Origin: Corallococcus carmarthensis
GTDB taxonomy: Bacteria > Myxococcota > Myxococcia > Myxococcales > Myxococcaceae
Assembly: GCF_003611695.1 (NCBI RefSeq)
Contig: NZ_RAWE01000009.1
Coordinates: forward strand, 1-64,000
DNA length: 64,000 bases
Reading direction: 5' to 3'
Shown here in pieces: positions 1-6,428 of this stretch. The position numbers and the translations under genes were made by a program. The notes below the pieces were generated by a model. The model searched no databases. It was not told the origin of the DNA and worked only from the letters and a program-made list of their open reading frames with translations. The stretch's first letter is position 1, and every line of letters begins with the position of its first letter.

Positions 1-420
1 GGGGACAGGGGGGCGGGACACGCAGGGGACAGCGAGCGCAGGGACAAGTAGTGCGACGGCCCGGGCGAAGCCCGACAGCTCGGCTTCGGCGCGCAGGCGG
101 GACTCGCGCTCGTGGAGCAGCGCCTCATCGCTGCGGGCGAGCTCGGCGCGCACGCGCTCCAGTTCGTCAGCGTGGGAGCAGGACTCGTCACCGGGAAGCT
201 GGTGGCCGACGTCGGGCGCGACGTCCGTGGGCGTTGGCCAGCGCGCCTCGGGCGGCAGGTCGCCGGGGATCACCTGGCTCGCGTCCTCCTCGGTGACGAG
301 CTGCCCGGACAGCAGGCGCACCATGCCGGCGGGAACGGGCTCCTGGGCGGACACCTCCAGGGACGGAGGCATCACGGGACGTCGGCGAGGGCGAGCGGGA
401 GGTGTGGGGCAGGTGCTCAT
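1..420 (-). CDS. Hypothetical protein with coiled coil, C-terminus beyond window edge (partial)
   Basis: The frame starts at an ATG at 420 and stays open to base 1, giving 140 visible residues with no stop, so the gene continues to the left. The first 85 residues are rich in Pro, Glu and Asp. A charged, predicted coiled coil follows at about residues 82-115 (ELERVRAELARSDEALL and onward), then a hydrophobic stretch (ARAVALLVPALAVPC). Only 3 bases separate its start from the stop of the upstream gene at 424, so it is the most downstream visible member of the leftward operon of the integrated element. No family is recognised. A phage tail, portal or regulatory role would be a guess. The frame and codon pattern support a real gene. 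Confidence 0.6.
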   Translation of the reverse strand, partial: MSTCPTPPARPRRRPVMPPSLEVSAQEPVPAGMVRLLSGQLVTEEDASQVIPGDLPPEARWPTPTDVAPDVGHQLPGDESCSHADELERVRAELARSDEALLHERESRLRAEAELSGFARAVALLVPALAVPCVSRPPVP

Positions 421-423
421 GGG

Positions 424-723
424 CTACGACTCCTCGGAGGTGTCGGACGCGATGGGGTGGGGCGGGGCCAGCCACGTGGGCGGCGTCAGCACGCAGGGCG
501 GGTGCCGGCAGCAGCTGGGCGGCACGGGCTGGTCCACGCAGTCGGCCTGCCAGGCGATGCCGTGACGGCAGGTGGGCCACGGGCCCGGGTGCTTCCCGCG
601 CACCGCCTCGGAGGCAGTGCGCGGGGCGTGGGGCGACGGCAGGCCCTCGTTGGTGATGGCGTCGCCCAGTCGGATGGCTCCGCAACGCTCGCAGCGCACG
701 GCGGGCAGTCGGCAGCGGCTCAC
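424..723 (-). CDS. Small cysteine-rich hypothetical protein (zinc-ribbon-like)
   Basis: This 99-residue protein of unknown function is rich in Cys, His and Pro. It opens with a CxxC cluster (CRLPAVRCERCG), and further Cys and His residues follow (CRHGIAWQADC, CCRHPPC), which suggests metal binding. I chose the GTG start at 723 because it overlaps the TGA of the upstream gene by four bases (GTGA), as elsewhere in this operon, and it follows a G-rich ribosome site. An upstream in-frame ATG at 825 would give 133 residues but a 106-base overlap with the preceding gene. The next gene begins 3 bases after its stop. Metal binding is inferred from residue pattern only. Confidence 0.5.
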   Translation of the reverse strand: MSRCRLPAVRCERCGAIRLGDAITNEGLPSPHAPRTASEAVRGKHPGPWPTCRHGIAWQADCVDQPVPPSCCRHPPCVLTPPTWLAPPHPIASDTSEES

Positions 724-1382
724 GGGGACCCCACCGCGGCGCAGGTATGCGGCGGGCAGCCGGGCGCAGTGCAGCGCCAGGAGCGGCACGTGCGACAGGG
801 CGTCATCGCGCGCCGGCATGTGCACATGCGCAGGACGCGCTCGCGGAGAGTGGCGGGCTCACGGCTCTCTGCGCGCGCGGCACGGGCCTCGTAGGTGTCC
901 CAGCGCGCCCGGTCCGCCTGGGCCACGGAGCCGAAGGCCAGACGCACGCGGGCCAACGTCGGCGCGGGCAGCTCCCACAACGCGTCCGCCGGACCGGGAG
1001 GGCAAGCCACCGGCTCCGGCAGTGCTACCGGCTCCTCCAGCCAAAGCCCTACCGGGCCCACGTACCAGCGCGACTGCTGCTCGCCGTCCGGCCACAGTGA
1101 CACCGCGGCGACGCGAGCCACCGCCACAACCGCGCTGGTGGGCACCTCGCCCGCGCGTGGGGCGCTGACGCCCGGCCCGTGCCAGGAGGCCATCCACTCG
1201 GCCAGTTCGGGCACGTACTCCGCCGCCGCGCACACCGCGACGTAGGTGCCCAGGACATCCGGCGCCGGGGGCCGATGCAGGTTGAGGACGGGCGCGTTGC
1301 GGACCTGGACAGCCCAGGCCCACGGCTGGAGTGCGGTCGCGCCGAAAATGGGCACGCGCATGGGGGCGTCGCAGGGGCTCAT
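720..1382 (-). CDS. ASCH-domain-like protein of the integrated element
   Basis: This 220-residue protein resembles ASCH/PUA-like proteins common in phages. Visible similarities are an N-terminal LQPWAWAV segment, a central small-to-hydrophobic strand (TSAVVAVARVAAVSL) and a conserved-looking WYVGPVGLWLEEPVAL block followed by DALWELP, which matches the usual end of the fold. ASCH domains are thought to bind RNA or modified nucleotides, and some are hydrolases; no catalytic claim is made here. The last 40 residues are Cys-rich and unlike the family. Its ATG at 1382 overlaps the stop of the 29-residue gene upstream (ATGA), and its TGA overlaps the next start (GTGA), which implies translational coupling through the operon. 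The assignment comes from motif appearance, not a search. Confidence 0.5.
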   Translation of the reverse strand: MSPCDAPMRVPIFGATALQPWAWAVQVRNAPVLNLHRPPAPDVLGTYVAVCAAAEYVPELAEWMASWHGPGVSAPRAGEVPTSAVVAVARVAAVSLWPDGEQQSRWYVGPVGLWLEEPVALPEPVACPPGPADALWELPAPTLARVRLAFGSVAQADRARWDTYEARAARAESREPATLRERVLRMCTCRRAMTPCRTCRSWRCTAPGCPPHTCAAVGSP

Positions 1383-1468
1383 GCCGCCTCCAGCTCCTGA
1401 AGGGCGACGACGACGCGGAGGACAGCGAGCGCGACGAGGACGCCCGCTAGCGTGAGCAGGTCACGCAT
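1379..1468 (-). CDS. 29-residue single-pass membrane microprotein
   Basis: A short frame fills the only gap between two larger operon genes. It starts at ATG 1468, inside the last codons of the upstream gene (8-base overlap), and ends with a TGA at 1379 that overlaps the next ATG at 1382 by four bases. The product has a predicted transmembrane helix at about residues 4-24 (LLTLAGVLVALAVLRVVVAL) and an acidic end (QELEAA). Both-ended coupling and the clean hydrophobic segment argue that it is translated. In phages, small one-helix proteins can be holins, spanin parts or superinfection factors, but nothing here selects among these. It is too short for routine gene callers. Confidence 0.5.
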   Translation of the reverse strand: MRDLLTLAGVLVALAVLRVVVALQELEAA

Positions 1469-2099
1469 GGGACGCCTCCTCACCGACAACGGCGCGGACC
1501 TGCTGCCGCCAGGACGCCTCCCGACTGCGCGCCTCGCTCCACAGCTCGCGGCACCGCTCGCTGCTGCACGTGCCCGCCGGTACGTCGGCGCGCTCGTGGT
1601 AGACCTCCGCGAAGGACCGCGGCGCCCAGCAGACGGCGCAGCCGCCGAGCTGCATCAGCTGCGCCTCGTCGTGGAGGCGCTTGCGCAGTAGCCCCAGCTG
1701 GCTCGCCGGCGTCGTCTCCAGCAGGTAGGCCACGGCCGTCCGGCGCATGGCGGGAGTCGTCAACAGGGGCGAAAGGGCAGGCGGGGGGAACACGGCCACA
1801 GCGGCGCGGAGCTGCTCGACGTTGACGCTCACGCGCGCCTTGCCGCGGACGTCGAGCACAATGACGTGCCCCTGCGTCTGGGCATCGTCGGCCTCATCGC
1901 GCAGATTCAGGGTGGTGCGGGCCCAGTCCACCAGCGGGCGCACCGCTTCGACCTGCGCCCGGAGCGCCACCAGCTCGCGCTCCAGGGTGTCGACGGCGGT
2001 GGACGCGGCTGCACTCGCCGCTTTGCGGCGGCCACGTCTGGCGCTACCGGCAATGAGCCCCAGCGACTGCCGGATGACTGCCGTCAGCGCCGCGCTCAA
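1461..2099 (-). CDS. Hypothetical protein with N-terminal coiled coil and Cys-containing C-terminus
   Basis: This 212-residue protein has no recognised family. Residues 35-65 form a likely coiled coil (VDTLERELVALRAQVEAVRPL). The middle is of mixed composition. The C-terminal part has a Cys pair (GGCAVCWAP) and a second pair (GTCSSERCREL), so a small zinc site is possible. The start is a TTG at 2099 that overlaps the TGA of the upstream gene (TTGA), consistent with translational coupling and the operon style of this element. Its own end overlaps the start of the 29-residue membrane protein. The CAVC motif resembles the CAVC and CADC motifs in the two genes upstream, which hints at a shared origin or shared zinc fold. 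Function is unknown. Confidence 0.55.
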   Translation of the reverse strand: MSAALTAVIRQSLGLIAGSARRGRRKAASAAASTAVDTLERELVALRAQVEAVRPLVDWARTTLNLRDEADDAQTQGHVIVLDVRGKARVSVNVEQLRAAVAVFPPPALSPLLTTPAMRRTAVAYLLETTPASQLGLLRKRLHDEAQLMQLGGCAVCWAPRSFAEVYHERADVPAGTCSSERCRELWSEARSREASWRQQVRAVVGEEASHA

Positions 2100-2605
2100 A
2101 GGGCGCCTCCGTTGTCACGGAACGCCTGCACCTGGACGTCGAGGGTCCTCAGCAGCTGGCCGGGGACGGCCTTGCGCTCTCCGAAGGTGTCAGCCAGGGC
2201 GCGCACCAGCGCATGGACATCTTCGATCTGCTGCCGGAGGCGCGCGGCCTCGTTCACGGCCGCCGGGAGAGCGTGCTGCCAGCAGGCCATGGGGGGCTGC
2301 CCGCCCATGGTGCTGGCGCTGCACACCGCGCAGCCCGGCACCAGCGGGAGTGAGCGCCGGAACGCTGTCACCGCGTCGGTGTCCGTCCCCGAGGGCGTGA
2401 GCGGCCCGGCCTGCCTGGCATGCCCAATCGCGTTGAGGACGGCCAGGCACTCCGAAGGCTCCAGGCTGACCCCGAGGCCTGCCGCGCCGGTAGACAGGTA
2501 CGCGCGGAGCTTCTCTCCGAGCAGCCTGGGGGAGGCGTCCGGGACACTGGACGGTCCAGCAGGACGCTGGACGGTTCGGGACTGGGTGCGAGACGAACGT
2601 TTCAT
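2096..2605 (-). CDS. Hypothetical protein with CxxC...CxQHAL motif
   Basis: This 169-residue protein is of unknown function. Its ATG at 2605 is preceded by a GGAGAG ribosome site at a good distance. The N-terminal 30 residues are Ser/Pro/Arg-rich and probably disordered. Residues about 85-120 hold GCAVCSAS followed by MACWQHALPAAVNEA, a Cys/His set that could bind a metal. The C-terminal third is helical (RLRQQIEDVHALVRALADTF). The neighbouring upstream gene has a closely similar CADC...ACLQHALEAA segment, so the two are probably diverged relatives. The stop overlaps the next gene's TTG start by four bases. Confidence 0.55.
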   Translation of the reverse strand: MKRSSRTQSRTVQRPAGPSSVPDASPRLLGEKLRAYLSTGAAGLGVSLEPSECLAVLNAIGHARQAGPLTPSGTDTDAVTAFRRSLPLVPGCAVCSASTMGGQPPMACWQHALPAAVNEAARLRQQIEDVHALVRALADTFGERKAVPGQLLRTLDVQVQAFRDNGGAL

Positions 2606-2690
2606 GGTGAGGCTCTCTCCGCCGCGCGCTTCGGCGCGCGGTCAGCGGGTGGCGGGGCTCGTTCGCGCCCCGTGCGGCAAGGGCAGGGCG

Positions 2691-2936
2691 TTACGAACGG
2701 AGGCGTTCCGGGAGGAGCCGCACGGCGGCTTCCAGTGCGTGTTGGAGGCATGCCTGGGCGGCGGTGCAGTCCGCGCATCCCGCGACGGCAGGGACACGAG
2801 CGCGGAAGACGTCGGCCTGAACCCGTGTGCTCGCTGCGTGCTCGCCAGCCGTCACCAAGAGGCGCGAGGAAGCAACAGCATCAAACCCACTGCCGCGCGA
2901 AGTCCTCGGAAACTCTGAGGAATCAACACGGTTCAA
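2691..2936 (-). CDS. Small hypothetical protein with CADC...CLQHAL motif
   Basis: This 81-residue open frame is the first gene of the leftward operon and lies right at the end of the integrated element. The C-terminal half, GCADCTAAQACLQHALEAA, resembles the CAVC...ACWQHALPAAV segment of the next gene, which is the main evidence that it is coding. The likely start is a TTG at 2936 without a clear ribosome site. A shorter form is possible because the N-terminal 35 residues have weaker coding character. An 84-base gap separates it from the next gene, the only loose junction in this operon. Function is unknown. Confidence 0.4.
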   Translation of the reverse strand: MNRVDSSEFPRTSRGSGFDAVASSRLLVTAGEHAASTRVQADVFRARVPAVAGCADCTAAQACLQHALEAAVRLLPERLRS

Positions 2937-2944
2937 CAGCGTGA

Positions 2945-3079
2945 TGGGAGGCTGGTTTCTTTCTCTTCCAGAACGGCATCGACGGGCGCATGGTGCGCTT
3001 CGACGTCATCTCCGTCGTGGGCCAGGGCGAGCACGCCCGGGTGGAGCACCTGCCCGCCGCCTTCGACGCTGGCATGTAA
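2945..3079 (+). pseudogene. yraN: 3' fragment of yraN (UPF0102 nuclease-fold protein)
   Basis: In the frame that ends at the TAA at 3077-3079, 44 codons are open after a stop at 2942. They encode a typical YraN C-terminus: FLFQNGIDGRMVRFDVISV, then an acidic/His segment EHARVEHLPAAFDAGM. YraN proteins are about 120 residues with an endonuclease-like fold; the catalytic N-terminal two thirds are absent here. The fragment lies 13 bases before rsmI, and yraN is a common neighbour of rsmI, so the original order was probably yraN-rsmI. The integrated element to the left has separated the halves. The 5' part may survive at the other end of the element, outside this window. Confidence 0.7.
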
Positions 3080-3092
3080 AGGAATCCATCCC

Positions 3093-3926
3093 TTGGCTGG
3101 AACGCTCTACCTCGTGGCCACGCCCATCGGGAACCTGGGGGACGTCACCGCCCGGGCCCTGGAGACGCTGCGCACCGTGGGCTTGCTCGCGTGCGAGGAC
3201 ACCCGGCACTCGCGCATCCTGTTGGACCACTTCGGCATCGCCGGGAAGGACCTGGTGAGCCTGCCCGCATTCGCGGAGGGGCAGCGCGCCGGGCGCATCC
3301 TGGACCGCATCGAAGCGGGGGAGGACTGCGCGCTCATCACCGACGCGGGCAGCCCCGGCATCAGCGACCCGGGTGAGAAGCTGGTGGCGGAGGCGCTGGA
3401 GCGCGGCCTGAAGGTGGAGCCGGTGCCCGGGCCCACGGCCCTGGTGGCCGCCTTGAGCGCGTCGGGGCTGCCCACCGGGCGCTTCCACTTCCTGGGCTTC
3501 CTGCCGCGCAAGGGGCCGGAGCGCCGGGCCATGCTGGACGAGGTGGCCCCCCTGTCCGCCACCTGCGTCCTCTACGAATCCCCGCGCCGCCTGGCGGAGA
3601 CGCTGGTGGACCTCCAGGAGGCCTGGGGGGACCGGCGCGCGTGCGTGGCGCGCGAGCTGACCAAGTTGCACGAGGAGTTCGTCCGGGGGCCGCTGTCCAC
3701 CCTCGTCGCGCGCTACGCGGGCGAGGAGACCCGGGGCGAGGTGGTGGTGCTGGTGGAGGGCCGCACCGGCGAGCAGCGCTGGAGCGAGGACGAGCTGCGC
3801 CGGGCGCTGGAGGCGGGCCTGGCTCGCGGCGAGAAGCTCAAGCCGCTGAGCACGGAGCTGGCCCGCCGCGCGGGGTGGCCCGGCCAGGAGGTGTACCGGC
3901 TGGGCCTGGGGTTGAAGCAGCGGTAG
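3093..3926 (+). CDS. rsmI: 16S rRNA (cytidine-1402-2'-O)-methyltransferase
   Basis: RsmI uses S-adenosylmethionine to methylate the ribose of C1402 in the decoding centre of 16S rRNA, in the cytoplasm. The 277-residue product matches the family length. Visible family motifs are LYLVATPIGNLGDVTARA at the start, ACEDTRHSRILL, ALITDAGSPGISDPG (the cofactor region of the tetrapyrrole-methylase fold), PGPTALVAALSASGLP, and ESPRRLAETL. The start is a TTG at 3093 with an AAAGGA ribosome site upstream. The preceding sequence is the 3' remnant of yraN, so rsmI has probably lost its ancestral upstream promoter and may depend on a local one or on the integrated element. It converges with the barrel-protein gene 33 bases downstream. 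Confidence 0.95.
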   Translation: MAGTLYLVATPIGNLGDVTARALETLRTVGLLACEDTRHSRILLDHFGIAGKDLVSLPAFAEGQRAGRILDRIEAGEDCALITDAGSPGISDPGEKLVAEALERGLKVEPVPGPTALVAALSASGLPTGRFHFLGFLPRKGPERRAMLDEVAPLSATCVLYESPRRLAETLVDLQEAWGDRRACVARELTKLHEEFVRGPLSTLVARYAGEETRGEVVVLVEGRTGEQRWSEDELRRALEAGLARGEKLKPLSTELARRAGWPGQEVYRLGLGLKQR

Positions 3927-3958
3927 GGGAGGCCCTCCGCTGCTTCAGGCGTGGCGCT

Positions 3959-5242
3959 TCAGAAGCTGAAGGTCGCGCCCAGGTCGAAGCGGAACGTGGT
4001 GCTCTGGATGGCCCGGAAGCGGCGGGACACCAGGTCGTAGCGCCAGTCGAACGTGGGGTTCAGCTCCGGCGAGCCCACCGCGGTGTCCACGGTGCCGTCG
4101 CCGTTCACGTCCTGGCCAATGGCCTCGGTCGTGAGCAGGTGGTCCGTGTTGTAGAGGAACTTGCCGGAGGCGTAGATGGTGAAGGCCTGGGCGGCGCGGG
4201 CGGTGACGCCGAACTGACCGCCCACCTGGAGGTAGTCGTCGGAGGTGAGCAGCTTGCGCAGCGCGGAGCTCAGCTCGTTGTAGTACCGGCCGCGGCCCAC
4301 GTAGTTGCCCAACAGCCGCAGGTCCAGGGTGAGCTTCTGGGACTTCGCCGCGCTCTCGAAGGGCACCAGCTCCATGCCGAAGGTCAGCGCCGTCTGCGAG
4401 GGGGCATGGATGCCCGTCTCGTTGCGGGTCCACGGCTCCTTGTAGCAGTTGCCCGGGGCGCCCAGGTTGGGCGGGTTGGCGCCGGACTGGTCGCAGTTGG
4501 AGTAGGCGCCGGGGCCGCGCACCGGGATGGTGTAGGACGCCTTGAAGTACGGCTCCGCCACGCCCATGCGCCGCGAGAAGGCCGTGTAGAGCTGGTACTT
4601 GTGGACGCGGTCGCCCACGTTGCCGCGGTCGCCATCCGGGTCGGTGTTGTCCAGGCTCGGGTCGCGCTGCTTTGCGGTGGGCGCCTCGTAGTCGATGCCG
4701 ATGATCCACGTGGGCTTGGTGTCGTCCTTCTCCTGGTTGAAGAAGGCGTACGCCAGACCGAAGTGAACATTGCCCACGCCGCCCCGGTAGCTCTCCTGGG
4801 GCACCTGGAACAGCCGGCCCACGCAGCCCTCGGCGGAGTAGGGCGAGCCGTCCGCGTTGAAGCAGCTGTTGGTGATGGTGGAGTTGCCCTGGTTCGTGCC
4901 CGACACGAAGTTCCAGGTCTCGTTCTGCTGGAAGACGATGGGCAGCTTGAAGCTGAACTCCAGGTCCTTCCAGAGGCCGAAGGCCACGGCCAGATTCAGC
5001 CGCGCGTCCACGCCCTTGTACCAGAGCTCGTTGACCTCCCTGACGTCGGTGGCGTCGCCGCCAGCGAGCTGCTCGCGGACGATCTTCGCGCGCGTCTGCG
5101 TGCGCTCGAAGCCCACATCGAGGAAGAGGTCAAACGGATCATCATCCTCGAACGAGGAAGCAATCCGGGTGATGTCCGCCGCGCTGGCGGCGAAAGGCAC
5201 GCCCAGCGTCAGCGCGGCGATGACGGCGCGAAACCTGTGCAT
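3959..5242 (-). CDS. Predicted outer membrane beta-barrel protein
   Basis: This 427-residue protein has a Sec signal peptide (VIAALTLGVPFAASA, cleavage near residue 21). The mature part has alternating polar and aromatic strands (FGLAYAFF, LTFGMELVPF, LDLRLLGNYVGRGRYY) and ends in Phe (DLGATFSF), a typical barrel-assembly signal. Two Cys pairs lie in predicted loops (NSCFNADGSPYSAEGC; NCDQSG...GNC), and a Dx[DN]xDG-like calcium loop (DVNGDGTVD) is present. It is probably a channel or surface barrel of the outer membrane; the substrate is unknown. It is the last gene of the leftward block, 77 bases after the M23 peptidase gene. Its GGAGG ribosome site lies inside a long hairpin (5249-5297), which suggests translational control. 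Confidence 0.75.
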   Translation of the reverse strand: MHRFRAVIAALTLGVPFAASAADITRIASSFEDDDPFDLFLDVGFERTQTRAKIVREQLAGGDATDVREVNELWYKGVDARLNLAVAFGLWKDLEFSFKLPIVFQQNETWNFVSGTNQGNSTITNSCFNADGSPYSAEGCVGRLFQVPQESYRGGVGNVHFGLAYAFFNQEKDDTKPTWIIGIDYEAPTAKQRDPSLDNTDPDGDRGNVGDRVHKYQLYTAFSRRMGVAEPYFKASYTIPVRGPGAYSNCDQSGANPPNLGAPGNCYKEPWTRNETGIHAPSQTALTFGMELVPFESAAKSQKLTLDLRLLGNYVGRGRYYNELSSALRKLLTSDDYLQVGGQFGVTARAAQAFTIYASGKFLYNTDHLLTTEAIGQDVNGDGTVDTAVGSPELNPTFDWRYDLVSRRFRAIQSTTFRFDLGATFSF

Positions 5243-5248
5243 CCACTA

Positions 5249-5297
5249 CCTCCGACGACCACGGCCCAGGCCTGCCAGCTAGCCGTGCCGTCGGAGG
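5249..5297 (-). promoter_or_regulatory. Hairpin sequestering the ribosome site of the barrel gene
   Basis: CCTCCGACG at 5249-5257 pairs perfectly with CGTCGGAGG at 5289-5297. An inner stem CACGGC (5260-5265) pairs with GCCGTG (5282-5287), leaving a 16-base loop and small bulges. In the leftward transcript the 3' arm contains GGAGG, six bases before the ATG at 5242, so folding would hide the Shine-Dalgarno sequence. The same structure follows the M23 stop codon, but no U-run follows the stem, so simple termination is less likely. No ligand or protein partner can be named. Confidence 0.6.
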
Positions 5298-5319
5298 AGT
5301 GTCAAGAAATGGGTGGGCC

Positions 5320-6351
5320 TTACTTGCCCGCCACGGGCGTCCCGAGCAGTCCGTCCAGCCGCTGGACCTCGGCGTCGAAGGCGCCCTTCTGGGTGGCCAC
5401 CAGGGCGGCCCGGTAGGTCTTGTGCTGGTCGAAGGGGTCCAGGACCCGGTCGTCCCCGGTCATGAGCTGGTAGTGCAGGTGGGGGGCGAAGGAGTGGCCC
5501 GTGTTGCCGCTCTGGGCCAGCACCTGGCCCGCGGACACGCGCATCCCGGCCTGGACCGAGCGGGGCAGCTCCGACAGGTGCAGGAAGAGCGCGCGGCGGC
5601 CCTTGCCCCCGGACTCCACCAGCTCGATGCAGTTGCCGTTGCTGCCGAAGTTCCAGTTCTTGCGCTTGACGACGCCCGCGAAGGGCGCCCGGACGGTGGT
5701 GCCCACCGGCGCGCGGAAGTCCACGCCCTTGTGGCCGCGGCCGTCGCGCAGCAGGGAGGTGATCTGCTCGTAGCTGTCGATGGGCGACTTCTCCATCCGC
5801 AGCTCCAGCTCGTCGCCGCCAGGCAGGTAGTAGTGCGAGTTCGGCTCACCCGCGGGCGTGAAGCGGTAGGCGCGGTGCGTCTGGCCCGTCTTGCCGCTCA
5901 CGAAGCGCACCGCGTACACCAGCGGCTCCTCGTTGGGGCGGCGCTGGAAGAGCACGTCCAGCGTGTCCCCCCGGAGGATTTCACCGGGGACTCGCACCCA
6001 CCACACCAGCGTGCGCGTCACCACCTGCGCCAGGGCGGGGCCCACGGTGGCGTCGGAGGCCTGGACGAGCGCCGTCTCCAGCGGGCCCTCGATGCGGATG
6101 GACACGCGCTCCAGGCCGGCGGCCTTCACGGGGTCGGCGGGCACGGGCGCGGCCACGGGGGCTTCCGCCACGGTGCCGGCGTCCAGCGCGGTCACGGTCT
6201 GCGAGGCGACGTCCATGGGGACATCCGCCATGCGCTGTTTCCACCACCACACGCCACCCGCGGCCGCGCCGAGGATGACGGAGACGGCAACCACCGGTCC
6301 GAAGGGATTGCGCTTCGGTGGTCCACCGAGGGTGGGAAGATTCGGCCGCAT
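5320..6351 (-). CDS. Membrane-anchored M23 family (LytM-type) metallopeptidase
   Basis: This 343-residue protein has a short cytoplasmic start, one transmembrane helix at about residues 18-36 (VVAVSVILGAAAGGVWWW) and a periplasmic remainder. A middle domain (about 65-180) precedes the C-terminal M23 domain. M23 enzymes are zinc endopeptidases that cut peptidoglycan cross-bridges. The zinc-binding set is intact: HxxxD in GHKGVDF and the HxH in APHLHYQL, with the extra His in LFLHLSEL, so it should be active, unlike degenerate LytM regulators. The ATG at 6351 has a GGGAG site six bases upstream. It follows the NtrC-type regulator gene by 77 bases and precedes the barrel gene in the same direction. 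The substrate cross-link is not predictable. Confidence 0.88.
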   Translation of the reverse strand: MRPNLPTLGGPPKRNPFGPVVAVSVILGAAAGGVWWWKQRMADVPMDVASQTVTALDAGTVAEAPVAAPVPADPVKAAGLERVSIRIEGPLETALVQASDATVGPALAQVVTRTLVWWVRVPGEILRGDTLDVLFQRRPNEEPLVYAVRFVSGKTGQTHRAYRFTPAGEPNSHYYLPGGDELELRMEKSPIDSYEQITSLLRDGRGHKGVDFRAPVGTTVRAPFAGVVKRKNWNFGSNGNCIELVESGGKGRRALFLHLSELPRSVQAGMRVSAGQVLAQSGNTGHSFAPHLHYQLMTGDDRVLDPFDQHKTYRAALVATQKGAFDAEVQRLDGLLGTPVAGK

Positions 6352-6428
6352 TCAGGCTCCCTGAGGGTAAGAAGGTACGCGGGGGCCGAAACCGCTGGCG
6401 AAAAGGCGATATTTCGGCGCCCCGGGGG

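Larger units (their letters stand above)
1..2950. mobile_element. Right end of an integrated prophage-like element in yraN
   Basis: Seven leftward short genes without housekeeping homology, most joined by 3-8 base junctions, end abruptly at about 2945. There a truncated, out-of-context C-terminus of YraN begins in the opposite orientation, directly before rsmI. This is what an element inserted near the 3' end of yraN would leave. The compact gene style, micro-ORF and ASCH-like protein fit a temperate phage or related element. No integrase, terminase or attachment repeat can be seen because the other end lies outside the window. The boundary is approximate (2942-2965). Confidence 0.5.

Noticed and set aside
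6380-6425. Hairpin-like GC inversion between the regulator and peptidase genes
   Set aside because: The stem is interrupted and has no T-run, so it was not listed as a terminator.
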